Below, one piece after another: positions 1 to 8,873 of a DNA stretch of 64,000 nucleotides (position 1 is the first letter of the stretch; every line of letters begins with the position of its first letter). The stretch lies in contig JANLFN010000007.1 in the NCBI GenBank assembly GCA_024655885.1, positions 118,162 to 182,161 on the forward strand, read 5' to 3'. The translations under genes were made by a program, and so were the position numbers. The stretch comes from Eubacteriales bacterium. Its GTDB lineage: Bacteria > Bacillota > Clostridia > Acetivibrionales > JANLFN01. The notes under the pieces are model-generated. The model made no database searches. It was not told the origin of the DNA and saw nothing but the letters and a program-made list of their open reading frames with translations.

Positions 1-765
1 GGCCTTCTTGACCATATCTGCATCACCGCCGAAACCTCCTGTAGCAATGACCACCGACTTGGCGTTGATCTTATAGGTTGTTCCGTCCTTTTTCTGGGCC
101 ATAACGCCTGTAACGGCGCCTGTACTGTCCTGGATCAGACTTTGCGCCGGTGTCTCATACATTATCTGGCCGCCGTTTTTTTCCACAATGGCCAGCAGCT
201 TTTTGAAGTACTCGACGCGTTTGCTGAAATCCGCATATCCGTGATACGTTTGAAGTACATGTGTACGCTGGACGTTGGGAGTCATCACCAGATCCACTCC
301 ACGCTGCATGAGCCAGTCCACCGTGCTGCCTGAAAGTTCCAGATACTCCCGCACTATGGCGGCATCCGCTTTCCAGTGGGTAAAAGTCATCCATTCCTGG
401 AACACATCATCCGTAGTGGTCTTGTAGCCCGCTTTGGCCTGCAGGCTGCTGTCGGTGGCAAGCAGGCCCTGTGCACCGATGGCACTGTTGCCGCCGGGCG
501 TTGCAAGCTTTTCAAGCACGATGACTTTCTTCCCGGCCTCAGCTGCCTCTACCGCAGCTGAAGTACCGGCGGCACCTGAACCGATGACGCACACGTCTGC
601 AGTCAGCTCGGTGGCTTTAGCACCTGCGGCCGACTGGGCAGGCGTAGCCGGCTGGGCACTCGAAGGCTGCTCGGAAGTAGTGCCGGAACAGCCTACCATC
701 GAGAAAATGAATACCAGACACAGTGTAAAGCAAAGCAGTTTTTGGAAAAAATGCTTTCTCTTCAT
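1..765 (-). CDS. FAD-dependent flavoprotein reductase (fumarate/urocanate reductase-like), lipoprotein; 3' part lies outside the window
   Basis: Reverse-strand translation MKRKHFFQKLLCFTLCLVFIFSMVGCSG (lipobox) then ADVCVIGSGAAGTSAAVEAAEAGKKVIVLEK (dinucleotide-binding fold); closely resembles the protein at 1511-3187. Confidence 0.85.
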   Translation of the reverse strand, partial: MKRKHFFQKLLCFTLCLVFIFSMVGCSGTTSEQPSSAQPATPAQSAAGAKATELTADVCVIGSGAAGTSAAVEAAEAGKKVIVLEKLATPGGNSAIGAQGLLATDSSLQAKAGYKTTTDDVFQEWMTFTHWKADAAIVREYLELSGSTVDWLMQRGVDLVMTPNVQRTHVLQTYHGYADFSKRVEYFKKLLAIVEKNGGQIMYETPAQSLIQDSTGAVTGVMAQKKDGTTYKINAKSVVIATGGFGGDADMVKKA

Positions 766-899
766 TTTTATCCCCCCTATTTTTTAGCGTTAGTGTACGC
801 TGCTGTCTAGCAGCTTATTATAAATATATATATAAGTATAAAGTTTAATGTAACATGAAGGTCAATATTTTTTTAACAATTATAAAAAAGGGCAATATA

Positions 900-941
900 G
901 AAAACAGCCTATCCGGATTGTTCACCGGACAGGCTGTTTTC
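900..941 (-). terminator. Hairpin terminator downstream of the FMN-binding gene
   Basis: gaaaacagcctatccgg / ccggacaggctgttttc inverted repeat with T-rich flank on minus strand. Confidence 0.7.
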
Positions 942-956
942 GTTAAACTGAAATCC

Positions 957-1406
957 TTATTTGGAATTCGTTTTTGGCGCTGCCGCTTTGAGAGCCTCTA
1001 CGTCACCGCCCGCCTGCTTGACGCAGTCTTCAACGGCTGTGAGAATGGCCTTGCTGGAATAAGTTGCACCGGTAACGGTATCAACGGCAAGAGTTTGTTT
1101 TGTCTTGATCTCCTCAGCGATGCTTTTTAGAGCTTCATCACCGAGGCCGGCGGTTTCATCCGATTTAACGATATCTACCGCTGTGATAGCCGTATTGCTG
1201 AAGGTAACCTTTATGGTTACAGGACCATTTTTGCCTTCTGCGGTAGCAGTGTAGGAGCCCGCCTTAAATTTGTTCTTGGCGGCAGCATTGCTGGAATCAG
1301 CGGAAGTACTGGAACCGCCGCCTGAACAGCCTGCCATTGAGAAGACGAAAACCAAGCAAACTACAAAACACAGCGCTTTCTTCAAAAAAACCTTTCCCTT
1401 CATCAT
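957..1406 (-). CDS. FMN-binding domain lipoprotein
   Basis: Lipobox FSMAGCSGG; FMN-binding motif DTVTGATYSSKAI near the C-terminus; GGAGG upstream of ATGATG. Confidence 0.85.
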   Translation of the reverse strand: MMKGKVFLKKALCFVVCLVFVFSMAGCSGGGSSTSADSSNAAAKNKFKAGSYTATAEGKNGPVTIKVTFSNTAITAVDIVKSDETAGLGDEALKSIAEEIKTKQTLAVDTVTGATYSSKAILTAVEDCVKQAGGDVEALKAAAPKTNSK

Positions 1407-1510
1407 TGACCTCCATTCTACCATTTGATTTAGTGCTCTTTCCATGACTGCATAGGAATCCTATGCATACAACCAGTATAATACTCCATGTCGTATGGAG
1501 TCAACACCAT

Positions 1511-3187
1511 TTATTTTGCCGTTACATACTTAACCGCATTCTCACCGGCTATTCTGCCTGAGTTGAATGCCCAGCCCAGGGTTCCGCCTTCAAGAAGCAC
1601 ATAAGAATCCCCATACAATCCACTTGCATCATTACCGGCAACATACAGGCCGGGGATGGGTACACCCTTGCTGTTAAGCGCTTCGGTTTTGTCGTCGATC
1701 TTGACTCCGCCGGCGGCAGTCAGATAGGATGCACGCTGCATTACAGCGTAGTAGGGGCCTTCGGTGAGAGGATACATAAGCTTGGGATCCTTTTTGAAAT
1801 CCTCGTCAACGCCTTTTTTGCACAGTTCATTATACCTGTTGATTGTTTCAGTAAGGATTTTTGCATCCATACCCGATGCCTTTGCAAGCTCGTCAAGAGT
1901 CTGTCCCTTGAATGCGAAGCCGGCAGCAACAGCGTTGTCGAGATCGGTCTGCAACCCTGTCCACGGTTTGTCGAGATCAGGAACCAGAGGCACGCCTGCG
2001 ATCCTGGCAGGGCTGTCGTAATTGCCGAGGGCGCGGGCACCCTTGGTCATAAGCGCATTGACCATATTGCCGCTAAGCAGGATAAAAATATGATCGCCTT
2101 GCGCATACGTTACATTTGCTACAAGCGCCGTGTCATAATTCACATCTTCATTGACAAAACGCCTTCCGGCAGGATCTACGTATGGATAGGAGCAAAGATT
2201 GAGCACACTCGACAGGTCGGGTATTTTTTTATCCCCCAGCTTGGCCATTAATTCCGGAGGTATGGTGGTCCCATGAAGCTGCAGAATTGAATCTCCCTTT
2301 GCGGCTCCCGCTTTCCATGCCATTTTTATACCGTCACCGCTGGTAAAGCTCACACCAAACAAATTCACCGCTTGTTTGTCGCCGCTCAGCTTCTCTTTTA
2401 CCATATCCGGGTTGCCGCCATAGCCGCCTGTGGCTACAATAACCGCCTTTGCGGAGATATTTAGCACGGTCCCGTCCTTCTTCTTGGCCGTAACACCGGT
2501 CACATTGCCGTTAGCATCGGTTATGAGGCTGTCGGCAGGTGTTTCCAAAAGAAACTGGGCTCCTTTATTTGCAGCAGCTGTTTGAAGATTTTTAAAATAA
2601 TCGGGTTTCTTGGAGTAATCCTTGAATGCGTGGTAGGTCCAATAACCATTCATGTGTGTTTTTTGTGCGGGCGGAGACAGTCTGAGATCCATCCCGTGGG
2701 CTATAAGCCAGTCGATAGTGGAAGCGGATTTCTGAATGTACGCACGTACTATGTTTGCATCGGCAAACCAGTGGGTGTAATCCATCCATTCCTTAAACAC
2801 CCCGTCTACAGGAACCTTTTTGCCGGCCTCTTTCTGAAGCTTGCTGTCTGCCGCAAGTAAGCCGAAAGCTCCCAAAAGTCCTGTGCCGCCAATCGCCGCC
2901 GTCTTTTCCAGGACGATTACCTTGGTACCGCCCTCTGCTGCCGTTACTGCTGCCGCCAGACCCGCAGGGCCGGCGCCTACAACAACCACATCCGCGCTCA
3001 TGCTTTCAACCTTCGCGTTGGTTTCAGGGGTTGTAGCTCCGCTTGCTTGAGACGTTGTTGGTGCCGCACCGCTCGCTTCGGGTTTGGCAGCAGTGGGACT
3101 GCTGTTGGAACAACCCGCAATTGAGAAAATGAAAGCAACACAAAGTACAAAACACAGTGCTTTTCTGAGAAAATGTTTTCTCATCAT
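1511..3187 (-). CDS. FAD-dependent flavoprotein reductase (flavocytochrome c/fumarate reductase-like), lipoprotein
   Basis: 558 aa; lipobox FSIAGCSNS; ADVVVVGAGPAGLAAAVTAAEGGTKVIVLEK; C-terminal GLYVAGNDASGLYGDSYVLLEGGTLGWAFNSGRIAGENA. Confidence 0.88.
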   Translation of the reverse strand: MMRKHFLRKALCFVLCVAFIFSIAGCSNSSPTAAKPEASGAAPTTSQASGATTPETNAKVESMSADVVVVGAGPAGLAAAVTAAEGGTKVIVLEKTAAIGGTGLLGAFGLLAADSKLQKEAGKKVPVDGVFKEWMDYTHWFADANIVRAYIQKSASTIDWLIAHGMDLRLSPPAQKTHMNGYWTYHAFKDYSKKPDYFKNLQTAAANKGAQFLLETPADSLITDANGNVTGVTAKKKDGTVLNISAKAVIVATGGYGGNPDMVKEKLSGDKQAVNLFGVSFTSGDGIKMAWKAGAAKGDSILQLHGTTIPPELMAKLGDKKIPDLSSVLNLCSYPYVDPAGRRFVNEDVNYDTALVANVTYAQGDHIFILLSGNMVNALMTKGARALGNYDSPARIAGVPLVPDLDKPWTGLQTDLDNAVAAGFAFKGQTLDELAKASGMDAKILTETINRYNELCKKGVDEDFKKDPKLMYPLTEGPYYAVMQRASYLTAAGGVKIDDKTEALNSKGVPIPGLYVAGNDASGLYGDSYVLLEGGTLGWAFNSGRIAGENAVKYVTAK

Positions 3188-3431
3188 TTTTAACCCTCCA
3201 TTTTTTTATTAAGTATTTCATATCATTACTGCATACGCAGTATGAATACAATAGGTTTGAAACTAAAATAAAAATCCAAAAAAGGGGGCTCACCGTATTT
3301 CCTGTAAAAGTTCGGTGCCGTTTTATGTAAAGGCCCTATAAATAAATCTTAATCCTTAGTGCTGCACCAAAGTCAATAAATTTTGAACAATCCGCCTAAG
3401 AATCGGAGATTTTAAATATCGGTCTGCTGTG

Positions 3432-4241
3432 TTATTCAATGGGTATTTGTATAGATATATAATGGTTTATTGTATTATTTGACTTTTCCGCAACAATATG
3501 TTTTCCCAGTGCGTCCCCACATATGGAAAACCCATTGCCGTCAATATACTCAAACATATATTTAAATGCATCAACTGTAAAAGGCAGGTTATCCGGTGCT
3601 TTTACCACCGTTGAAACACACTTGCGGGAAGGATAGTAATCCACATGTTCACTGATGCCTAAGTTAAAATCCCTCGCTTCATCTTCTGTGATAGCAATCC
3701 CCCAATCATACTCCATGGCGGCACTCTCATCCAGCAGTGAACTTTTAGCAATTTTAAGGGAAAAAAACGCAAACGGCAGCAGGTTCATCCATTCGCTGAT
3801 TATACTATGAAGCTCCTGGTTATGTACAAAAGTGACCTTGTCCGTCTGCCTCAATCTGTAGATTGACGGAGCCTGCTGTACACAGCAACGCCGTAAAGAA
3901 GATTCTATGTTGTCGCATTCCTGATGAATCTGGCGGATTTTCGCAAGAAGTCTCTGATATTTTTTAATCTCATTTTCCAGTTCGATCTCTTTTTCTTCAA
4001 ACTTACATATAATAGAATTTAGGGTTGCATCGTTGGTAAGCTGGGCCACATCGGGCAACGGAATATGCAGGCTGCGGTACCATCTGCTCCTTAACAAGTT
4101 GCGCGCATCCAGATCATGAAAATACCTGTAATGGTTTTTTTCATCCTTAACAGGTTTGATAATCCCATACTTTTCATATAACCTTAATGTATCTGCCGTT
4201 ACACCTAAAATACCAGCAAATTCAGCAATTTTATATTTCAT
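3432..4241 (-). CDS. MerR family transcriptional regulator
   Basis: MKYKIAEFAGILGVTADTLRLYEKYGIIKPVKDEKNHYRYFHDLDARNL, MerR-type N-terminal HTH. Confidence 0.9.
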   Translation of the reverse strand: MKYKIAEFAGILGVTADTLRLYEKYGIIKPVKDEKNHYRYFHDLDARNLLRSRWYRSLHIPLPDVAQLTNDATLNSIICKFEEKEIELENEIKKYQRLLAKIRQIHQECDNIESSLRRCCVQQAPSIYRLRQTDKVTFVHNQELHSIISEWMNLLPFAFFSLKIAKSSLLDESAAMEYDWGIAITEDEARDFNLGISEHVDYYPSRKCVSTVVKAPDNLPFTVDAFKYMFEYIDGNGFSICGDALGKHIVAEKSNNTINHYISIQIPIE

Positions 4242-4330
4242 TTAAATCCCTTCATTACCTGTTCTCAATTATACGATGGACAAACAAAGAATTCAAATTT
4301 GTATATTTTATACAATTTTACCTTTTGTTA

Positions 4331-5143
4331 TTAAACCGGCACACTGACGCCAAACCTGTAGAGCATCCTTCCGTTTTCCCTGACAATCTCAATCAGCTGC
4401 ACCAATGCCGCACCCTTGACTTTCATTCCGTTTTGTGCGATTAACTGCAGCACTCCTGAAAAATGCTGGGGCAGGAACTCATGCGTATCCTCTCTTTCAA
4501 TAACCGCGTGGGCATAGCGTCCATGTGGGAAGTACTTCACCAGAGACATCTTCTCTCCGGGAAAATGCTCCATGTCTTCTTCATTAATAGCAATTCCCCA
4601 GCTGTAATCAAAATCCTTTTCTCCGAGCAGTGCCTCCGCCGGAAATACGCCGGTAAAGTACACGCAGGGCAACTTCTTCATCCAGTGCCGGATAATCTCT
4701 TCACTGCCCTCCTCGAGAAAAAGATCTTCCCTCTTGCCTTCAGCCACCCAATATATTCCTCTTCTCTCGATGACGTGGAACCCGGTTAGACATTCCTCAA
4801 GGCTCTCGCAATAAGACTGCAGTTCGCGCAGCCTGAGGCGCTGGCGCTGTAAGTCGGCAATTGCTTCGTCGATCCGGGCGGCTCTCCGGGTAAGCCGCTG
4901 CTTCACCTGCTCGTGGCTGCAGTTGTTGATTAACTCCGCAGATTCGGCCAGACTAAAACCCAGGCTGCGGTAAAGCTTGCTGTTTAGCAGCTTACAGACA
5001 TCAAGCGAATTGTAATGACGATAGTTATTGGTGCTACGCTGGTCTGGATTTACAATTCCCTGCGTTTCATAGAAGCGGATTACATGGGTCGGTAAATCAA
5101 CCAAACGTGATATCTCCCCTATGCGGTACCTCATGTCCATCAC
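4331..5143 (-). CDS. MerR family transcriptional regulator (paralogue of 3432-4241)
   Basis: MRYRIGEISRLVDLPTHVIRFYETQGIVNPDQRSTNNYRHYNSLDVCKLL; C-terminal domain alignable with the neighbouring regulator. Confidence 0.9.
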   Translation of the reverse strand: MMDMRYRIGEISRLVDLPTHVIRFYETQGIVNPDQRSTNNYRHYNSLDVCKLLNSKLYRSLGFSLAESAELINNCSHEQVKQRLTRRAARIDEAIADLQRQRLRLRELQSYCESLEECLTGFHVIERRGIYWVAEGKREDLFLEEGSEEIIRHWMKKLPCVYFTGVFPAEALLGEKDFDYSWGIAINEEDMEHFPGEKMSLVKYFPHGRYAHAVIEREDTHEFLPQHFSGVLQLIAQNGMKVKGAALVQLIEIVRENGRMLYRFGVSVPV

Positions 5144-5251
5144 CTACTAAGATTTTATATTTATTTGAATTGTGTTTTGTGTTGAAGGATCAAAAAGTGC
5201 GGTATCTTCAGATCTTCTATTTATCTGGCAATCACAATGCTGCAAAAGAAA

Positions 5252-5288
5252 CAAAATACCCCTCAGAAGATTTATGAGAGGTATTTTC
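5252..5288 (-). terminator. Hairpin between the MerR and DoxX-like genes
   Basis: aaaatacccctca...tgagaggtatttt inverted repeat; lies upstream of the DoxX-like gene's stop on plus coordinates, so assigned side is tentative. Confidence 0.5.
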
Positions 5289-5347
5289 AGTGATATTTTT
5301 GCCTTTTCTACTATCACCCTTTCGAAAATTTCCTGATCAGGTGGACC

Positions 5348-5893
5348 CTATCCGGCTTTCTTTTTTTGGGCATAACGTTCCCACAGCTTGGCGAGGAAGG
5401 GCATCAGGTAATGATCGAGACCAAAAGACCTTCCGGCTCCACAAAGCATCGCTATGGCTGCCGGAATCATCCACCAGGTTTCGGGGAGCAAGCCTGTCGA
5501 TAACGCAAAGTTTAGGTTCAGACCCAACGCGACAAGCGCAGAAAGGAATGTGAAAGTCCCGCTGATAAAGGCCAGCCCAAGCCCGATTTCCGAAACTACA
5601 ATCAGTATTTGAAAAAAGAGGGCATGGGGTATAACGATATTTCCTGCAATCCAGGCATACCACCCAGGAGTGTGATCTGAAACTATACGAAATACCTTCT
5701 CACCCGTTTCGGTAACCGAAGCGCTTGTAACCGCATCTGCAAGTCCTGCAAGCATCGGTTTTTGAAGCCAACCTTCATTTATCTTGCCGATGCCTTCTAT
5801 AAGCCACGTGTATCCCAGAAAGATCCTGAGAGGAACCAGCCAAAACGTCCTGGACATACTTGATAAGTGCTTTACTAAGTGCTTTACAATCAT
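5348..5893 (-). CDS. DoxX/DoxD-like membrane protein
   Basis: Four hydrophobic segments; RIFLGYTWLIEGIGKINEGWLQKP and C-terminal GRSFGLDHYLMPFL typical of DoxX-type proteins. Confidence 0.7.
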   Translation of the reverse strand: MIVKHLVKHLSSMSRTFWLVPLRIFLGYTWLIEGIGKINEGWLQKPMLAGLADAVTSASVTETGEKVFRIVSDHTPGWYAWIAGNIVIPHALFFQILIVVSEIGLGLAFISGTFTFLSALVALGLNLNFALSTGLLPETWWMIPAAIAMLCGAGRSFGLDHYLMPFLAKLWERYAQKKKAG

Positions 5894-6246
5894 AGACTTC
5901 TCCTGCCTCTTATAAAAATTTTATAAAGTCCCATAGAGGATGGTAAAAAGCATTCCCCGGGAAACAATACCCACAGCAAAAACCATGGATGCTGAGGTAT
6001 TGTGCCAACCAAAAATTAGCGGTTACCCGCATTTGACATAAAGTTGACAATATTTTTACCAAAAGAATTATAACACATATTTACCATATTGGCTATAGAA
6101 AAATTTAATTCGGCGTGTTTTTCCATACTTGACACTACTCATATATTTGTATAAAATATATTGTCGATGGCACGCAAGAAGAACTATTCTAAAGATAATA
6201 AATAATGATAACTTGTGTCAATTAAAATTCAAAGGGGGCAAATATT

Positions 6247-6657
6247 GTGAAGAGGGTATTGGCGGTAGCAGTTTCAATTTTTCTGGTTATGGGATTGTTA
6301 GGAGGATGTGGCTCCGCAAAAGTTACATACAAAGATGGCACCTATGAGGCTAAAAGCGATCCTGACAAGGAAGGAAACTCAGGCACGATAAAGATTACTG
6401 TCAGCGGAGCAAAAATAACGGCCGTTGAGTGGAAGGAATATTATAACGGTGCCTTAAAGGATGAAAACTACGGAAAAGAATCCGGCGACAAGGTATATGC
6501 AATAGCGCAAAAAGCCCGCAAGGGATCCTCTACCTATCCGAACAAGCTGATAGAAGTTCAAAATCCGGAAAAAGTGGATGCCGTATCCGGCGCTACGCAG
6601 TCCAATGAACTGTTTAAAAAGCTTGCTCAGCAGGCCTTAAAGGACGCGAAGAGTTAA
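6247..6657 (+). CDS. FMN-binding domain lipoprotein
   Basis: GTG start after GGGGG; lipobox LLGGCGSAK; DAVSGATQSNELFKKLAQQAL matches FMN-binding motif. Confidence 0.85.
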   Translation: MKRVLAVAVSIFLVMGLLGGCGSAKVTYKDGTYEAKSDPDKEGNSGTIKITVSGAKITAVEWKEYYNGALKDENYGKESGDKVYAIAQKARKGSSTYPNKLIEVQNPEKVDAVSGATQSNELFKKLAQQALKDAKS

Positions 6658-6682
6658 ATAGGATCTGTTTGAGGAACTTAAA

Positions 6683-6716
6683 AAATGCCCCGGGATTTCC
6701 TTGGGGCATTTATTTT
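6683..6716 (+). terminator. Intrinsic terminator
   Basis: aaatgcccc...ggggcatttatttt. Confidence 0.8.
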
Positions 6717-6869
6717 ACAGGGTAATGCCGGTTCTTTCATCAATGGTCAAGCTGGCACAAAGCTTTGACGGCGTAGAAGCCGTGTTTATAACAAAAATAA
6801 AAAGTGCATGTTACCCCAGGCTTAAGAGTGGTTCTACATTTGATAATGGAAGTAAGGAGTTTTTATGTG

Positions 6870-7220
6870 ATGAAAAAAAATGATATTTTGCTTGTTGGAG
6901 CGGTAATCTTGGCGGTTTTGTTAGGCTTCATAGGTATGAGGCTCTATCAAGGCCGGAAGGAAAGTAATCACAAAATAGCTGTAATCGTTCAAAACAACCA
7001 GGTCATCGAGCGCGTAGACCTTGATACTGTTAAGGAGCCCAGGGAAGTAAAACTCTCCGGAAGTTTTCACGAGGTTATCCTAGTGGAAAAGGGAAGAATA
7101 AGGTTTAAAGAAGCGGATTGCCCCGACCAGATCTGTGTAAAAACAGGCTGGCTGACCGAACGCGGTGAAATAGCGGTATGCCTTCCCAACAAAGCCCTGA
7201 TTACCATTGAAGAGAATTAG
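6870..7220 (+). CDS. NusG domain II-containing protein (EetA-like)
   Basis: MKKNDILLVGAVILAVLLGF single TM then ADCPDQICVKTGWLTERGEIAVCLPNKALITIEE. Confidence 0.85.
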   Translation: MKKNDILLVGAVILAVLLGFIGMRLYQGRKESNHKIAVIVQNNQVIERVDLDTVKEPREVKLSGSFHEVILVEKGRIRFKEADCPDQICVKTGWLTERGEIAVCLPNKALITIEEN

Positions 7221-7274
7221 GCTTTAACACCTGTTCAAACCCGAAACGCATCTTTTTCCTTTGAAGGAGTTGTC

Positions 7275-7793
7275 ATGAAGAGCACAAGACGCCTTGTCCT
7301 GCTTGCGCTGATGGTTGCGCAAGCTCTTATACTTTCAATTATAGAGTCATGGATTCCTCTTCCCATTGCTGTTCCCGGTATAAAGCTGGGGCTGGCAAAT
7401 ATCGTCACTCTCATAACTTTGACTTTTTTCGGCTTTAGGGATGCGCTGTTTGTGGTGACCGTCCGCTGCGCGCTTTCTTCCCTATTCGGAGGCGGGTTAA
7501 TTGTTTTCCTTTTCAGTATTACGGGCGGCATTCTCAGCACCATTGTCATGGCATTCATGCTTAAAAAGTTTTTGAGGTCCTTCAGCCTTTACGGCATCAG
7601 CATTGCGGGTGCAATTGTCCATAATTTCGGTCAGCTTGTAATGGCGAGCATTATTATGAAGCAGTGGTCGGTCATGGCCTATTTGCCCATTTTGCTTGTT
7701 TCCGGCATTATTATGGGAAGTTTCGTCGGGCTTTGTTCCGGCTTTCTCTCAAAAGCACTGCAAAAAACCCATATTTTTGATAGAAGTGAATAA
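7275..7793 (+). CDS. Gx transporter family membrane protein (heptaprenyl diphosphate synthase component I-like; EetB-like)
   Basis: RRLVLLALMVAQALILSIIESWIPLPIAVPGIKLGLANIVTLITLTFFGFRDALFVVTVRC. Confidence 0.85.
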   Translation: MKSTRRLVLLALMVAQALILSIIESWIPLPIAVPGIKLGLANIVTLITLTFFGFRDALFVVTVRCALSSLFGGGLIVFLFSITGGILSTIVMAFMLKKFLRSFSLYGISIAGAIVHNFGQLVMASIIMKQWSVMAYLPILLVSGIIMGSFVGLCSGFLSKALQKTHIFDRSE

Positions 7794-7829
7794 AATTTTT
7801 CCAGACATAAAACAAGGTAGTTAAACCAT

Positions 7830-8387
7830 CTAAAGGGAATCCACATCCCACTGGATAGTAAAGTAGCCGAGATTTCTCGCCAGGCCTACCACATTATTGT
7901 TGTAGTCGCCGTAGGGAGCCCTGAAGAGTTCAATATTTTTTCCTGAAATTTCACTTAATTTTTTACCGCTCAATGAGATTTCCTGAATTATCTTTTTGCT
8001 GTCTAAGGCTCCCATTCTTAAGTGAGAATAAGAATGGTTGCCGATGTCATGCCCTTGTCCCGCAATAGATTTTACTGCGTCGGGGTTTTTTTCAGCCCAC
8101 TGCCCTACAATAAAAAAAGTTGCTTTCACATTTTCTCTTTTTAATACGTCCAGGATATGGGGTATGTCCTCTGCTCCCCAGGCGCAGTCAAAAGTGATGG
8201 CAACTTTTTTATCGCTGCGGTCCACGCAATAGATGGGCAAATCCCTCTCTGTTGAAAAAACGCTTATGGCGTCCTCTACAGGCAGGAAAAAAGCCGCCAG
8301 TATAACACTAACAATAACCAAAAGCAGAGCAAAAAAAAACTTGTAACTCCTCTTCACATTAAAAGCAAAAATCCTCATTCCGTTCAC
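7830..8387 (-). CDS. Polysaccharide deacetylase family protein (PdaB-like), apparently C-terminally truncated
   Basis: VAITFDCAWG, HDIGNHSYSHLRMG and FRAPYGDYNNNV motifs; ORF stops directly after IQWDVDSL. Confidence 0.8.
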   Translation of the reverse strand: MNGMRIFAFNVKRSYKFFFALLLVIVSVILAAFFLPVEDAISVFSTERDLPIYCVDRSDKKVAITFDCAWGAEDIPHILDVLKRENVKATFFIVGQWAEKNPDAVKSIAGQGHDIGNHSYSHLRMGALDSKKIIQEISLSGKKLSEISGKNIELFRAPYGDYNNNVVGLARNLGYFTIQWDVDSL

Positions 8388-8873
8388 TCCAAATTAATAT
8401 CCAACTATAATATATTTTGGAACTCTGAAGGATATGCCGCAAAAGTTTCTCCATAGCCCCCTATTTATTTTGTCTGACAGCGTTCCACCGTTTGTATACC
8501 ATTTTCAGACGTACATGCAATGCAATCATGATTCCTATTTTTCACAATATCAGAGGATCACAGCTTCAAAGCGGGTATTTTCCCCCAAACCTGCCTTTTG
8601 CTTTTCTCCTACAAGGTGTGTATGTTTTATTAAAATTAGACAATCATATCCCCCATATTGATTGTTGAATTACATAAAATAAACAATTGAAATCACCGGC
8701 TTCAAATGGTAAAATTACCATATTGAGCTGGGGAGTCAAAGACATTTTAGAATATGATGTATTTGAACCTGGAACGGCTTCAGCACAATAGTTGCTTTAG
8801 TACTTTGGCACTTCGAGTTTTTTGGGCAAGCAAAGGGCACTCATAAATTTTGAAAAAAGGAAGGAATGTAAGC

